The notes under the pieces were generated by a model. The model was not told the DNA's origin and ran no database searches. It worked only from the letters and a program-made list of their open reading frames with translations. Made by a program: the position numbers and the translations under genes. A stretch of 64,000 bases of DNA from Timema cristinae (lineage: Eukaryota > Arthropoda > Insecta > Phasmatodea > Timematidae), in the NCBI GenBank assembly GCA_039000515.1, contig JBCFYV010000012.1, positions 83,492,193 to 83,556,192 on the forward strand, given 5' to 3'. Positions 34,632 to 46,129 of the stretch are shown here, piece after piece. Position 1 is the stretch's first letter, and each line of letters opens with the position of its first letter.

Positions 34632-35975
34632 CCTAGAGATGGATGTAACCATTCAATACATTAAAATCAAGTTTGAACTATATCTATCAAACCGTTTTGG
34701 GCGTGGTCTGAGGTACAGACAGTGGGGCAAATAGAATGGTAAAACCCACTCTTTTAAATTTGGAAATACACCAAAACGTTAAGATCAATCCTAATATCGA
34801 CGTAAATTCACTATTACAATACTTTGACTGTGTGTGATAGTAAAAATATATAAACAAAATCTCAAAATAAGTACAAAATCGAATGGAAATAATAAATTCA
34901 CTTATAAAGTGTAATAATACGAAATTGCATTGTACTCTTAAACTAAATAAACATTATAATACTTTACTAAATACTGAGATTTTTAAATAACTTACACTGA
35001 TAATACTTGAGATGCTTGACAAGAAACTACTGAACAATCCTCTTTTTTCCTTGGGAGCCGCTTCTGCCCCAAGACCCAGTGACTGGCAACAAACAATACA
35101 CAATTTCATAAGTTACTTGTTATAGAACAGTACTGAGTATTCTCTATTGTCTACTAGGAGATTTGTATGCTCCAATGCTGGTAAAAAATGGCACACAATA
35201 CATTAGTGCTTGTTATAGAACACTATTGACTTTTATCTTGTCCGATAGGAGCTCTATATGCTCCAATATTGGTAAAAAAAAAAAAAGCACACGATATCAT
35301 CGATACTTGTAATAGAACACTTTAAACCTTTCTCCTCTCCACTAGGAGCTCTGCATGCTCCAAGACTGGTGATAAATAACACACAATATGGTCACTAACG
35401 TCAAGTTATACTAATTGTTTTTTCAGAGGGACAACTTTATTTTTTTTATTATTTAGAAGTTACACTAGATTTAAGTTAATTGTATCAAATAAAATAGTCA
35501 AACATGGTCACGCCACAGAGGAAATATTATCCATTATAAAATTGGGAACCTACACAATTCTTCACTTGTCCATTTCCTCCCAGCAGTAATGAAGAAAATA
35601 ACGACCATATGTGAGAATACGTATTAACCAAAGAAAATTAAAGATAACTTAGTAAATAAGTAAAAGTAGGATCATTCAAAAATAAAATTGGTTAAGAACG
35701 TTTCGGGAAATTAAATCAGCGTTGATAATCTAGTTTGCCCAATCGATGAATACACCGACAGTATGGAATCGTTAGTAAAAAAAAAAAGATAAAAAAAGTT
35801 AGCTGGGCTTACACCTTTCTTAAGAGCCACTTAATACTACTTTTTATGTTTTATAATAATTTAATTTATAAAATACACATGCCATTGCTGAAATCATGTA
35901 AGAAACTTGATGCCACAAACTTACCTGCACCAAGCAGACCACCATTAGAGCTGCCAACATCTTGTTGAACGCCAT
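30572..35975 (-). CDS. Secreted Thr/Ala-rich pentapeptide-repeat protein, three exons
   Basis: Exon 1 (35925-35975) encodes MAFNKMLAALMVVCLVQ, a signal peptide, ending at CAG/GTAAGT. Exon 2 (34996-35082) encodes 29 residues including APKEKRGLFSSFLSSI, with a dibasic KR site suggesting propeptide cleavage before GLF. Exon 3 (30572-33294) begins ELISTLDSVESAVEKAAAAS, then runs through about 84 copies of a 10-residue unit ATTVAATTEA (two AATT[V/E] pentapeptides), and ends in an Ile/Ser/Leu segment finishing KSILSLFG and stop. All junctions are phase 0. Frame breaks occur at about 32723-32751 (8 bases short), 32027 (1) and 31596 (1). Adding 10 bases makes exon 3 divisible by three and the protein about 956 residues. 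The Thr density suggests a heavily O-glycosylated, mucin-like secreted product. Both ends are Ser/Leu/Ile-rich and probably amphipathic. No known family recognised. TATA box at 36037-36044. Confidence 0.8.
30690..33235. repeat. Coding minisatellite, 30-bp unit, about 84 copies
   Basis: The unit on plus reads GCAGCCTCTGTTGTAGCAGC followed by AACTGTAGTG, with mostly synonymous or single-base variation (GCAGCG/GCAGCA, GTAGTG/GTGGTG). The period is a multiple of three and lacks stops in every frame, so all six frames are open. Only the minus-strand ATTVAATTEA frame connects to spliced flanking exons. Confidence 0.97.
34312..34630 (+). repeat. SINE family A in intron 2 of the repeat-protein gene, TSD
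   Basis: Full-length copy with tRNA head and a long TAA tail. TCCTAGAGAT is duplicated at 34299-34308 and 34631-34640. It is antisense to the host gene. Confidence 0.92.
35040..35400. repeat. Tandem decayed copies of the exon 2 start and its acceptor
   Basis: Three further ~90-100-bp units (near 35150, 35245 and 35345) repeat the TAGGAG-type exon start, CTCCAA..TGGTA/GTGAT acceptor region and TTGTTATAGAACA segment found next to exon 2. On minus, the most distal copy still reads CACCAG followed by TCTTGGAGCATGCAGAG. They sit in intron 1 between exon 1 and the used exon 2. Confidence 0.65.
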
Positions 35976-36036
35976 CTTGTTTGTCTTATTCTAGGGAACA
36001 GAAACTAGAATGTTGGTCTGGTTGTTATGTAGGTAC

Positions 36037-36044
36037 CTTATATA
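36037..36044 (-). promoter_or_regulatory. TATA box of the repeat-protein gene
   Basis: TATATAAG on the minus strand, about 62-69 nt upstream of the ATG at 35975, giving a short 5' leader (transcription start about 36010). Confidence 0.6.
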
Positions 36045-36591
36045 CAAAGTGGCAATATGGCTCCTTGAGGCAAAGAAGTGACTAACGGCTGATCATACAC
36101 AGCTGTACTAACATTTCTTACTTTGACGTTCAGGTTGTGTAGGTGGAGTATTGCAACCCCTGGGGAAAAAACTCCCTGTCTACTCTCTCGATCAAAGTTA
36201 GTACGTGAATATATTTATTACAAATCCTTTACTCTCTCAACCAAAGTGTTAGAAACTTAGTAAGGATGTGTAATGTGTATTACAATTCTTTACTATCTCA
36301 ACTGAATTGGTAAGAACTTAATAAGAGTTTGTACAAATCCTTTACTCTCTCAACTGAATTGGTAAGAACTTAATAAGAGTTTGTACAAATCCTTTACTCT
36401 CTCAACTGGAGGTGTAAGAACTTAGTAAGGATGGGTATTCATATCATTTACTCTTTCAAATGAAGTGGTAAGAACTTAATAAGAATTTGTATTACAAATT
36501 CTTTACTTAACTGAACTCAACTGAAGTGCTAGAAACTTAGTAAGGATGTGTAATGTGTATTAAAATCCTTTATTATCTCAACTGAAGTGAC

Positions 36592-36626
<35 letters not shown>

Positions 36627-36627
<1 letters not shown>

Positions 36628-36891
36628 GGTGACCTGGTGGTCTAGGGGTAAGGTGTCAGACTTCTATGCTGGCGGCCGGTGTTCAATCCTCGGTCCCGGC
36701 AAAGATTTATCTGATTACCAAACCCTTCCTTCCCTCTGACAAGACATCTTGTGAATTTGGGGAATGCCAGGCCTCCACCGTGGTTCGGATTCCACGTTAA
36801 ACTGTAGGTCCTTCATTTCATCTCACATTCACCCTACCATTACACATTAGCGTAAGTGCGTGTAACCCGAATGGGTAGTAAGACGCGGTGC

Positions 36892-36946
<55 letters not shown>
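36627..36946 (+). repeat. SINE family A in the upstream minisatellite
   Basis: Full-length copy with TAA runs on both sides (36593-36626 and 36893-36946), so it probably integrated into an older TAA tail or slipped afterwards. Confidence 0.88.
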
Positions 36947-36949
36947 TGC

Positions 36950-37320
36950 ACGTCCGGGCTACAACATTCGTAGCCTAGTTTGTGGAAAGATTAGCCAGTA
37001 CCGATGTATCGTTGACCAGGGAATGCCCGAATGTAGGGTACTAATCGTACATCCTTTCCATGTCCCGATGATATGAGGTGGTGGTGATAGTGAGTATGAG
37101 GTGGTGGTGATAGTGAGTATGAGGTGGTGATGATAGTGAGTATGAGGTGGTGGAGCCATCGGAAACACTTAAACCTAGCTTAGGCCTAATTAACCAAACC
37201 CTTGTAACCGTATGTGTAACTACCCTTTCTGGAAGAATATCCAAGATATCAGTTAGGAATCGCATCCGGGACTCCTAAGCTTGTAACCAGGTAAGGTGAC
37301 CACTAAACCATGTGTTCGGT
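36950..37320 (-). repeat. SINE family E with internal 23-bp VNTR
   Basis: Minus-strand tRNA-like head at 37260-37318 (box A region GGTTTAGTGGTCACC, box B near GATGCGATTCC). The internal motif GAGGTGGTGGTGATAGTGAG is amplified about three times at 37075-37150. Related to 1-235. Confidence 0.6.
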
Positions 37321-37570
37321 TAACTGAAGTGGTAAAAACTTAGTCATGTAATGGGTTTGCAAATCCCTTACTCTCTCAATTAAAATGGCAGAAACTTCCC
37401 TTATTAACTCTACTATAGTGGCTGGTACATAATAAAATAATGGGATTACAAATCCATTATTCTCTCAATTCAATTAGCAGGTACCTAGTTAAGTAATGGG
37501 ATTACAAATCTCTTAATTTCTCAACTCAAGTGGCAGGGATTTTATAAGAAACTGGGATTACAACTAAGAT

Positions 37571-37771
37571 GAGTTTTATTTTGTTAACTAAACTGTTCCG
37601 ATTTATTTTAGTACAATCAGTTATGGTTTAGATTTAAATACAGTTCAATTTAGATAGGAAGGAACATTTGACTTTTATTAAAGTAACTAAAACAGTTTTC
37701 ATATATTTACATGTAAAGTAATGTTATCGTCAATTATTGTAACCTTTCAGAGATTGTAGCAATACCTATTA

Positions 37772-37809
<38 letters not shown>

Positions 37810-38200
37810 TAATAAAGTAGAATATGATAATATTGTCAACAAAACAAGGTTTTTGTATTTTCTAAGTGTCCCTTCCAACCAGAGTTCAACTATAGATAAA
37901 ATTGGATGGCTTGGGGAATTATCATGTATTACCAAAAATACATTATTTCTGAGAAATTCATATTTTATATTTAAAAAAACTAAAAATAATACATAAACTT
38001 AAATGATTTTTATTCTTCTCTAATTCTATACAAACGCTTAACTTCTAGAAATGAACACATACATGTTTGTAGCTCTATGTTGGAAAGCTTGCTGTTATCG
38101 TTGTTATGATATACCATATTATTGCTCCAATACCTTTAATTTAACTGTTTTTTCTACACCGCGTCCTACTACCCGTCTGGACTAAATGAATATTATCTTC
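37571..38200. other. Intergenic with TAA microsatellite
   Basis: A (TAA)n run at 37773-37807. No gene seen. Confidence 0.4.
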
Positions 38201-38202
38201 AC

Positions 38203-38430
38203 TAATACTCGCTTCAGTGGCCGAAAGGTCTAAGGCGTCCCTATCGTGTTAGACTGACCCGCTAATGACGGTGAGATCGGAATTAAAATCCAGGTTGAAT
38301 CTACTGAAGGTGTTTTTTCTAAACGGTTTCCCACTCTAATTCTACGTAAATGCGGGTACAGTAACTCTATTTAATGGTTTGTTCCTCATCTCTACTCCCA
38401 TTTAATCTTATGATTTTAATTCTATTTGGG
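38203..38430 (+). repeat. SINE family C, degraded
   Basis: Head GCTTCAGTGGCCGAAAGGTC, then a decayed box B and the body ACGTAAATGCGGGTACAGTA. The tail is lost. Confidence 0.6.
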
Positions 38431-38484
38431 ATATTTAACGTGCACTTTCTGAATCGACTGGTTTTATAAACATCACATAATTTC

Positions 38485-38735
38485 TATGAGCGAAAGCGAA
38501 ATGACTTACTTATTTTGCCAAGAAAGGTATTTTCACATACCTTCCAGGGTTCTTTCACATGCCACAATCGACATGGAACAAATGGCTTTACCTTCCCCTA
38601 CAAAGAAAGTTGTGCTACCAATTTTTATCACTCAAGAAAATTCCGTTGACCCTGACTGGGTTTTGAACTCACACATATCAAGTCTTGAGGTGAGTACTTT
38701 ACCCTAAGACCACTGAGATTGACCCTACTCATTAG
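38485..38735 (-). repeat. tRNA-headed SINE, other family
   Basis: The minus strand has box A AGTGGTCTTAGGGTAAAGTA and box B GAGTTCAAAACCC (38640-38720). The plus-strand open frame 38486-38707 crosses this head, so I do not treat it as a gene. Confidence 0.45.
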
Positions 38736-40008
38736 GGTAATTATCATAATTCATATAACCTGAATCAGCGGTAATAAAAAAATGCGTCACTAATGAGGCG
38801 GAGACGAGGAAGGTGATATTTAAAGAAAATGTATATTTATTTGCTTCAAGAGAAAGTGGTAAGCCATTTACACTAAGCATGTATTCTTCCCATCACCAGC
38901 AGACCAGATCAGATAAGATTCAAATTTAGTCCACGTGGGTACCCCCTAATGCGGGTAGCTGAACTATAAAAGTAGTCAGAGCTGCGTTGGGCTTCAATAT
39001 TATTTTTATTATTTTAGACAAACTTCCCGGGGATCTAATTCACTGTCGGGGGAGAGGGGGCTATCAAGCGTGTTAATGTCAACCTTGACGACACATGTGG
39101 CGCGCAGATAAACACACCATCTAGAACGCATCCAATCGAGCGTATGAACGGTTCATGTACAGCTACAGTCCTCCTTAAATTAGTATAGAACTACGAGTGA
39201 GGCTTGATTCACACGATAAAATAGAAAGCGGAATCTATTTGAGCGTCAAAGTGATTCACATCCTAGCAGAAATGTATCCGTAGACCCAATATGCTTTGCA
39301 ACGTGAACTAAAAACGGCTTATTATCAACATGTTTTATTTTCGAGGTGACACACAAATGGTGACTTCCACAGTTCTTGAATAACTGTCAAGGGTGCTCTA
39401 GAATTTAAAAAGTTTGTAATCTAATGCTAATGTTATGCTCATGAAAGATATTAAACAACTGTTGATATCGACATTTGAAGAAACTCTATGTTTGTACTGA
39501 AGCAATATATTTATATTTATTTAAAAAAAAAAAAATCAACACATTTTACTATAAAAACTGCAAAAAGATTGACCGTTTTTTCACGTCCCTTACATCTCCA
39601 CCTTAATGTCACAATAGAATATTGTATCGTGAAACAAATCCCTTTGGAACAAGAACTACTACCACTCTTTCCACGTAACGAGTTATTTCAAATCTTCTCA
39701 CAATATTAGTAACTCAGCAATCAGATTGTGTCCCGGTTTGTTGGCCAGTGCGCACTGATAAGTCAGTTGGTTTCGAGGTTTGATTTGGTATCCCAAGCAG
39801 ATGCTGTGACGCAGAATCAAGGAAGCTGAAACTATTTCAAATCACGCCAAGGTGACAAGGATCGTGCTGAAATAGTGTGATTGGTTTAGGCAGTGGTTCT
39901 CAATAGGCTTACCGTGATGGATATGAGTCTGGCCCAAGGTAAATTATTTAAATGAAAAGGAGAATAATTAAACTGATAAAATACGTATATTATTATTATA
40001 CTACTATA
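38736..40008. other. Intergenic, no gene seen
   Basis: 38780-38980 has a faint SINE-like ending (TGCGGGTAGCTGAACTATAA). No supported exon. Confidence 0.35.
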
Positions 40009-40345
40009 AAGCCACATGGCTGACTCACTCACTGACATTAATGTTTACCAACTTCCATATGAGCTAGAAACTTGAAATTTGGCAAACTTATTGCTTATAG
40101 CCTGTAACCGACGGAAAAATTCCAAAAAGTTAAAACAAAAAAATTAACTCCTGAAAAAATTTCAAAATAACGGAGCAACTTTAAAGTCAGTGTAGACTTT
40201 TCTTTGGAGGTCTCTTGTGGCTAAACGGTAAGACCTATCAAAAAACTGTTCTGGAATTACATTAGTTTACATCCACTTGCAAGGAAAACTTACTGGGGGT
40301 TTGGGGTGGAGCCCTTAACGAGCAAAGCGAGTATATATATATACA
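40009..40345. repeat. Unclassified dispersed repeat (DNA-element or Helitron-like)
   Basis: Begins near TATAAAGCCACATGGCTGAC and ends near GAGCAAAGCGAGTATATATA. The 'GGCTGACTCACTCACTGAC' and 'CTTGAAATTTGGCAAACTT' phrases are ones I associate with widespread invertebrate repeats. No TSD identified. Confidence 0.35.
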
Positions 40346-41674
40346 TAACCCAACAGCCCTGTTTTACACCTTACGTAAATATTAAAATTAAAATGATGTT
40401 TATAATATTATGAGATTTTTAGTTTTCGTTTTGAGTAGGCCTGTATGTAAATTTACCAAATTAAGTTTTCACACCCACTGGCCCAATCCACGGAAAAAAA
40501 AATCGTGGTCTAGAAGTATTTGAGAACCAATGGAGTAGCGCTTGTCGCGTGAACATATTTCTGCTATGTCCCTATTTTTCGGCGAACGTGTGACTATACA
40601 GGAAAGGTTTATATTAGGCGAAGGTATCAGGAGGGTATAATAGGGGAGGTACACCCACCTTAACATAGGGAAAGGGAGGAGAGGAACCAACGAGATTAAC
40701 GATATGTGGAAAACCATTCACGAAAATCTAGTCAATTGTGATCGTGACGCCATAAACCACTTGAGCACCAGTGTAGATACGTGACTAAGTAATAAATTTA
40801 AGTACATTTAGAAATAATATGAGTGTTTTACTGAGGAACTGCACCGCTTGAGGTGAAGAGCCATGACCATCAACTTGCGAGTTTAATCACGTTCAAGAAA
40901 ATACATTAAAAATATTAAAATATTAACATAAATTATACTATAAGTAATTAGTATTGTAATATGATATCAAATCTGCCTTTTCACTCTGGAATACCTAGTT
41001 AAAATTTGATCGTGATGGAAATGTTTGTCTCAAGCTCACGAATAAAGAATAATAATTACTAATTCCAGCCGGGAACCTTACATCACTCTTTTATGGTTTG
41101 GTCAAGATAAAAAAAAAATGGATAAAAATATTTTCTAATATAAATGTTACTCTATATTATAGTTTAGCCGTTATAAAAGTATAAATATAGATGGTATTCA
41201 TATTTTGAACCCTTCAAGACAAAAGTAATTATTATAAAATGCGTGAATATATTTGACAGATATGGTATCCTTACTCGAAAATATCTTCCAGGATCGTACC
41301 AAGAGGTAGGTATTTATTGGGGCACTCAAACCCCTCTGAAAGTATTAGTGATAACTTATTTTTATATTTCTCCTCAAAACTTAGCCTAACAGCTTGTTGA
41401 AGTCTCATATAACTTATTGGGCTTGAGCTGATTTTTTTTTATTTTATAGAAATTTATGGTAAACAAGTCTCTTGCAATTTATTGAATCCACCGTAGATGA
41501 TACCAATCCCACTACTCCCCCAAAATACATTTACTTGTATGGCCCTGATCCATTCAATCTAATTACAAACCATTGTAGGATCACAAGATCATAATCCATA
41601 ATTTAATCGCCAAATTTTCTATGGATTACTTGTCGCTTTCCTCACATCCCCTGGAAACGGACTTGTATACTCCA
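40346..41674. other. Intergenic, no gene seen
   Basis: Short frames only (40469-40717 minus lacks any domain or splice context). Confidence 0.4.
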
Positions 41675-41779
41675 TTCACGGTAGGAATTACTCTCTGAAA
41701 GGTCTTTTCCTACCAATATCCTACTATATAATAGATTTATGGTAGGGAAAAGCTTTCAGAAGTCAATTCCTATCGTGAA
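41675..41779. ncRNA. Imperfect ~40-bp hairpin (possible small-RNA precursor or MITE)
   Basis: Arms 41675-41715 and 41740-41779 pair with about 33 of 41 positions, around a 24-nt loop. Shared stretches include TTCACG, TAGGAATT, CTGAAAG and CCTACCA. The bulged stem plus loop is in the size range of an animal microRNA precursor. A decayed fold-back element is the main alternative. Confidence 0.35.
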
Positions 41780-42768
41780 CAGACAAACGATCATACCTGT
41801 GAGTTACCGAGCTTCAGGTCCTAACAAACTAGTTCGTAGGGCTGTCCAAAGTCCAATTTTTGTTTATTTGAAGCAAATAAAGTTAAATCGAATAATATGA
41901 AATACTCCCAAACCACATATAAATTCGATTATTTTTTTATTATTTTATATTGCAAAATAATAAAGTATTGCGCACATTATATAACTTAAGTTACTAAATA
42001 TAATTTAAAGATTTTTTTGCATAGTTTTTAGGATATTTTGGCCCAGGCTGATGCATCAATTTATCAGAGGCTCTTGTGATTTGAAAATTGATTTGTAATG
42101 GGAAAAACTGCACAAAATGACATAAACTGAACATAAATTTGTATTTTATATCTTAATAACTTTAAACTGGCGATGTTTTGTGTCTATAAAAACCGTATTT
42201 TATTTTTTGGCAAAACGAATATAAAGCTGAAGAATATTCGATGTGAAATCAAAGTTTTAGAAGCTTCGTACAATATTGTTAGTTCAGCTGAGAGGACATT
42301 TAGGCAGGTGAAAGCAGGTGAGGCAAGGTATTAGTGATTCATAGTTCACTTTAAGTATCGTCACAGGCGCTAGCGACCCTTTGAGTTTGAAAATAACTAA
42401 AGGTGGAGGAGGGATGTAGGCGACGTGAAGAAAATTAAACTCTCTGTTTATACTAAATAACTATTTTATTTATTTTGTATAAAGCAAAAGTTTTTCTATA
42501 AAAACTAAAAAAAAAAGACACTGGCCAATTCTCACGTTCTTAACATCCCTACATTATATAAAATCAAGAACTTGTGGAAAGCCTGAATTGATAATTAACG
42601 TAGTCAAAGCCCCTTCACTCTGGTGAGTAGACTGTTAGTGATTCCATTCTGTAATACAGGTAGGTATAACTATGTTTGTTTAGGGGTCAGCCGTGATTTC
42701 AAATTAGCAAGAATAATACCTTGTTCGAATAGCCACGATCAACGCTTAGGCTAATTTTTATACAACGC
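41780..42768. other. Intergenic, possible hAT trace
   Basis: 42265-42330 reads VSSAERTFRQVKAG on plus, faintly like the Ser-Glu-Arg motif of a hAT C-terminus. Too short to call. No other feature. Confidence 0.25.
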
Positions 42769-43135
42769 ATATATACATACATATAGATACATACACATAT
42801 ACATACAACATACATACATACATACATACATACATACATACATACATACATACATACATACATACATACATACATACATACATACAACATATAATACACA
42901 TACATAAAATACATACATACATCATACAACATACATATATACATACATTCATACACACATACATATATATACATACACATACATATATACATACACATAC
43001 ATATATACATACACATACATAATATACATACACATACATATATACATACATTTATATACACATACATATATATGCATATATACATACATTCATACATATA
43101 TAATAAATATATACATATATACATACGTTCATACA
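42769..43135. repeat. (CATA)n microsatellite
   Basis: ACAT/CATA tetramers, nearly pure at 42807-42885 and interrupted beyond. The Tyr/Met/Cys/Val-rich open frames on minus are artefacts. It abuts a LINE remnant, and on the minus strand would be that element's simple-repeat 3' tail. Confidence 0.93.
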
Positions 43136-43500
43136 TACCTAATAACGTCATTCCCCTACGGGGTCGGCAGGAAACTGTGCATGTAGCTCAAAAAACAACT
43201 CCGTACTTAATCCATCTTCACTAACTTTCTCCACACTTCCCTAGCCTTGCATATTCCCTTCGATTCAACAACAGCCACACACCGAATCACACATGATATT
43301 TTATTCTTAAGACTTTTAATGTTTCTCTTCTTTATTCATTTGTCTACAAAATCTAGCCATGTTTACATGGCCAACCCCTTCCTTTTAATCCACACGCTCT
43401 ACCTACATATATTTGCTTCTTCGCTCAATCCACACTCATCTTCGTAACATGCCTAAACCAACGTAACACGCTTCTTTCACTTTGACCCAATGAATTCCCT
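43136..43500 (-). mobile_element. LINE (non-LTR retrotransposon) 3'-end remnant
   Basis: With stops, the minus strand reads SERSVLRWFRHVTKM, then GLKGRGWPCKHG, and finally a stretch ending before the TATG repeats. The 'VLRWFGHVxRM ... GRGRPxxxW' pattern is familiar from the C-terminal tail of many invertebrate LINE reverse-transcriptase ORFs. 5'-truncated and dead. Confidence 0.55.
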
Positions 43501-45748
43501 TTCAAACCTGTGTAATAATACTAACAATATGGTATAATGTGAATATTGTCGACCCTAATCAAATATTTTTATAATTTCAAAACTGTTTTTCCAATCAAAA
43601 TCGATTTATACTTTGTTTTGCGCTAGTTACCAATGTTGTGAATAGAAAATTACGTTCAATGATTTTGTTTTGGGAAGATAAACCCCAGCTTTGACATTAA
43701 AGAACCCAACAAAGTTTGAATCTATTATATGAAATTATTTAACACTTTTCATAATAATATATTTTATTGGAACTCTTGAATGGGACATGCTCATGCAAAT
43801 ACTCTCACTGAAATATCCTTATTGCCACACATAGAGCCCAAACGTGTGGCAAGCAATTTAAAAGAATAATCTGCTTCGCGATTATTGACAAACATCCAAT
43901 ACACTTTTACATGTGCCCTTTTCGTATCGTAACAATAGCTATTGGTAAATAGTGTTAAGATAAAACTTTTTCAAGCTCAACAAATTTACATTAGAGTGTT
44001 GATTATATTGCTATCACCTTATTTTGAAGGTAGAAAGTTAACACTTTTACTTTGTGTCTCATTTAGAAACGATGTTAGGTGGGAACACATGTTCACATCT
44101 TCTGTGGCTCGGGACGTCCCCAGGTAAAGTATGTCAGAAACTATAACACTATAAACTACCGGAACTTAATAAAACACTTTCATTTGGCTCTAACAATAAA
44201 TCAACAATGTATACATTTGTTTGGAAGGCTTTTGTGGCCGGTGTTAGAATGAAAAATAATGTTTTCAGACTTGGGCCGCTTTGAAGAAATAACTTTAAGT
44301 TACAGCGGGAACGTCAAGAGTAATTTCTTCAACGTGGCTTAAGCCTAATACATTAGTTTTTATGTACCAATTATATTTTTAACCAATATAAATACTTGTA
44401 GTTGAACGTCCATATTTTGTATAATCATATAGTTTAGTATTTATATTTTAAATAATTTAATAATACAATTTTATTTATGGACCAAATAAATACAATACAT
44501 AATGAGGATGCTTGTCAATATAATAATAAGCTACGAATCATACTTGTGTATTATAGCTTTTATTTCAGAGAAGTTCTTTTATGCATAGGGTAAAACAACA
44601 ATGCCTTGATTCAATAAAGGGTGCAAGTAAATGAACCGGTGCAACTTTTAAGGATGCCTCTTCATCTGTATTCCTAAGAATAGCGGGCAATTTGAGAGCT
44701 AATTTGCGCTGTTTATCTGCGCGCACACTCAAAAGTAGGCGTTACTCGTAAATCATACCATTTCATCAAATAAAAATGATGAAATATTTGATGAATTCTT
44801 CAGATACACTATACAAACGGTACTCCAATAGTGATTAGCACTGGAAAGTAAAATAACTTATGTATTGCAAGCCCATAATTTGTTTCAATCTAGAGTAAGC
44901 TAAAGTGGTATAAAAGCTATTTATTACTTAGCTGGTATTGTTGAGTTGTGTAGTAATACAATGCCATAGCATTTCTTTCATTACTATAAAATAAAACAAA
45001 TAAATGGTATGGTGCACCACACAGACTTTCTCTTTCTTTTATCATAATATAGAATTATTACTAAAAACTCGTAAGATTTGTGGAACAAAATAATATACAT
45101 TGTTGCAGGAACAATCCACCAAAGAGCATGAATGAAATAATATACACTTTTACAGAAACATTGAGAAAAGAGAAACATCTCTGTCCACCAAAGAGCAAAA
45201 CAATTCATTTTGATTGTCAAAGAGTTCGATAAAAATATATAGTATGTAGGCTATATTTGCTTATAGTTCAGAAACTATTGGTTTTGTAAAAATATATTCT
45301 AACAATATTTTAGTTTTTCATAGTACCACAACTTTATAATGATAAGTTATTTAGCAACTCGAAAATTTGCGGTGATATTAAAGTTGGAAATTTCTGCCAA
45401 TCTAAAGTACCCAAAGTCATTTTCATGTTAAATGTAGAACTGCAATTTTATTTGATATGTTAAACAATACTCGAATACAGAATTTAATCAAGTAGTTAGA
45501 GTGAACTTAGAGAAAATAGATTATTTTTTCCTTTTCTTTTTGGTCTTCATTCTGTAAACTACTCTTAATTTTAGGTCTGGATCTCTAATTTCAAAAACCC
45601 TTCAGGAGAACCCTAATGAAAACTTAGATACCAATTTTCAGCACAATCGATAAAATATCTTAGGGTCTAGGCTGAGATGCAGACACACAGACACACGGCA
45701 TCACAAAAACAACTTTTTTGGTTTCCGGAGGTCATGAAACGTTGACAT
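43501..45748. other. Intergenic, no gene seen
   Basis: AT-rich. 45560-45705 (ending in CAGACACACAGACACACGG) resembles the degenerate 3' ends of invertebrate retroelements. Frames at 43942-44127 and 44984-45220 have no domain. Confidence 0.35.
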
Positions 45749-46122
45749 TGTAACCTTGTCACAACAAAACATGGGATGATTGTAACGCTCAACTTATGCT
45801 ATCCCTGTTGACTCGCATGGAATGGACTTCATGACGCAAGACACTACCCTCAACGCGCACTACAACTGACTGAGCCGGCTCTAGACGCTCGCCATGGGCG
45901 GGGCGGAGAGGCCCTCCCCCTTCCCCCTTCATCAGACGAGAAGACAAGTGAACATCGCTGTGCGCTTCCAACCAGAACCTTATTGAACATTATGGAACGT
46001 TATGGGACCTTCGACGGACTATGTTGTGCGTGTGGCTTGTTGCTCCAGGACTCTGTGGATACTTCTAGACCATCCCCCCCCCCCCTATCCATCCGCTTTG
46101 AGAGCACATGATAACTTCAGGG

Positions 46123-46129
46123 TATAAAA
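46123..46129 (+). promoter_or_regulatory. TATA box in solo LTR
   Basis: TATAAAAG at 46123-46130, about 375 nt from the LTR start. A GGTAAGAG donor-like site follows at about 46180. Confidence 0.5.

Larger units (their letters stand above)
36190..37570. repeat. Upstream minisatellite, ~55-60-bp unit, split by SINEs
   Basis: Units such as CTTTACTCTCTCAACTGAAT then TGGTAAGAACTTAATAAG recur at 36190-36600 and resume at 37320-37570. SINE A and SINE E sequences (36593-37320) interrupt the array. It begins about 150 bp upstream of the TATA box of the repeat-protein gene. Confidence 0.75.

Noticed and set aside
38486..38707. 73-codon plus-strand gene with a GTGAGT donor
   Set aside because: The 3' half is the antisense of a tRNA-type SINE head, and the donor-like site lies in box A. 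No partner exon found.
42699..43151. 150-codon Tyr/Met/Cys-rich frame on minus
   Set aside because: Translation of the CATA microsatellite.
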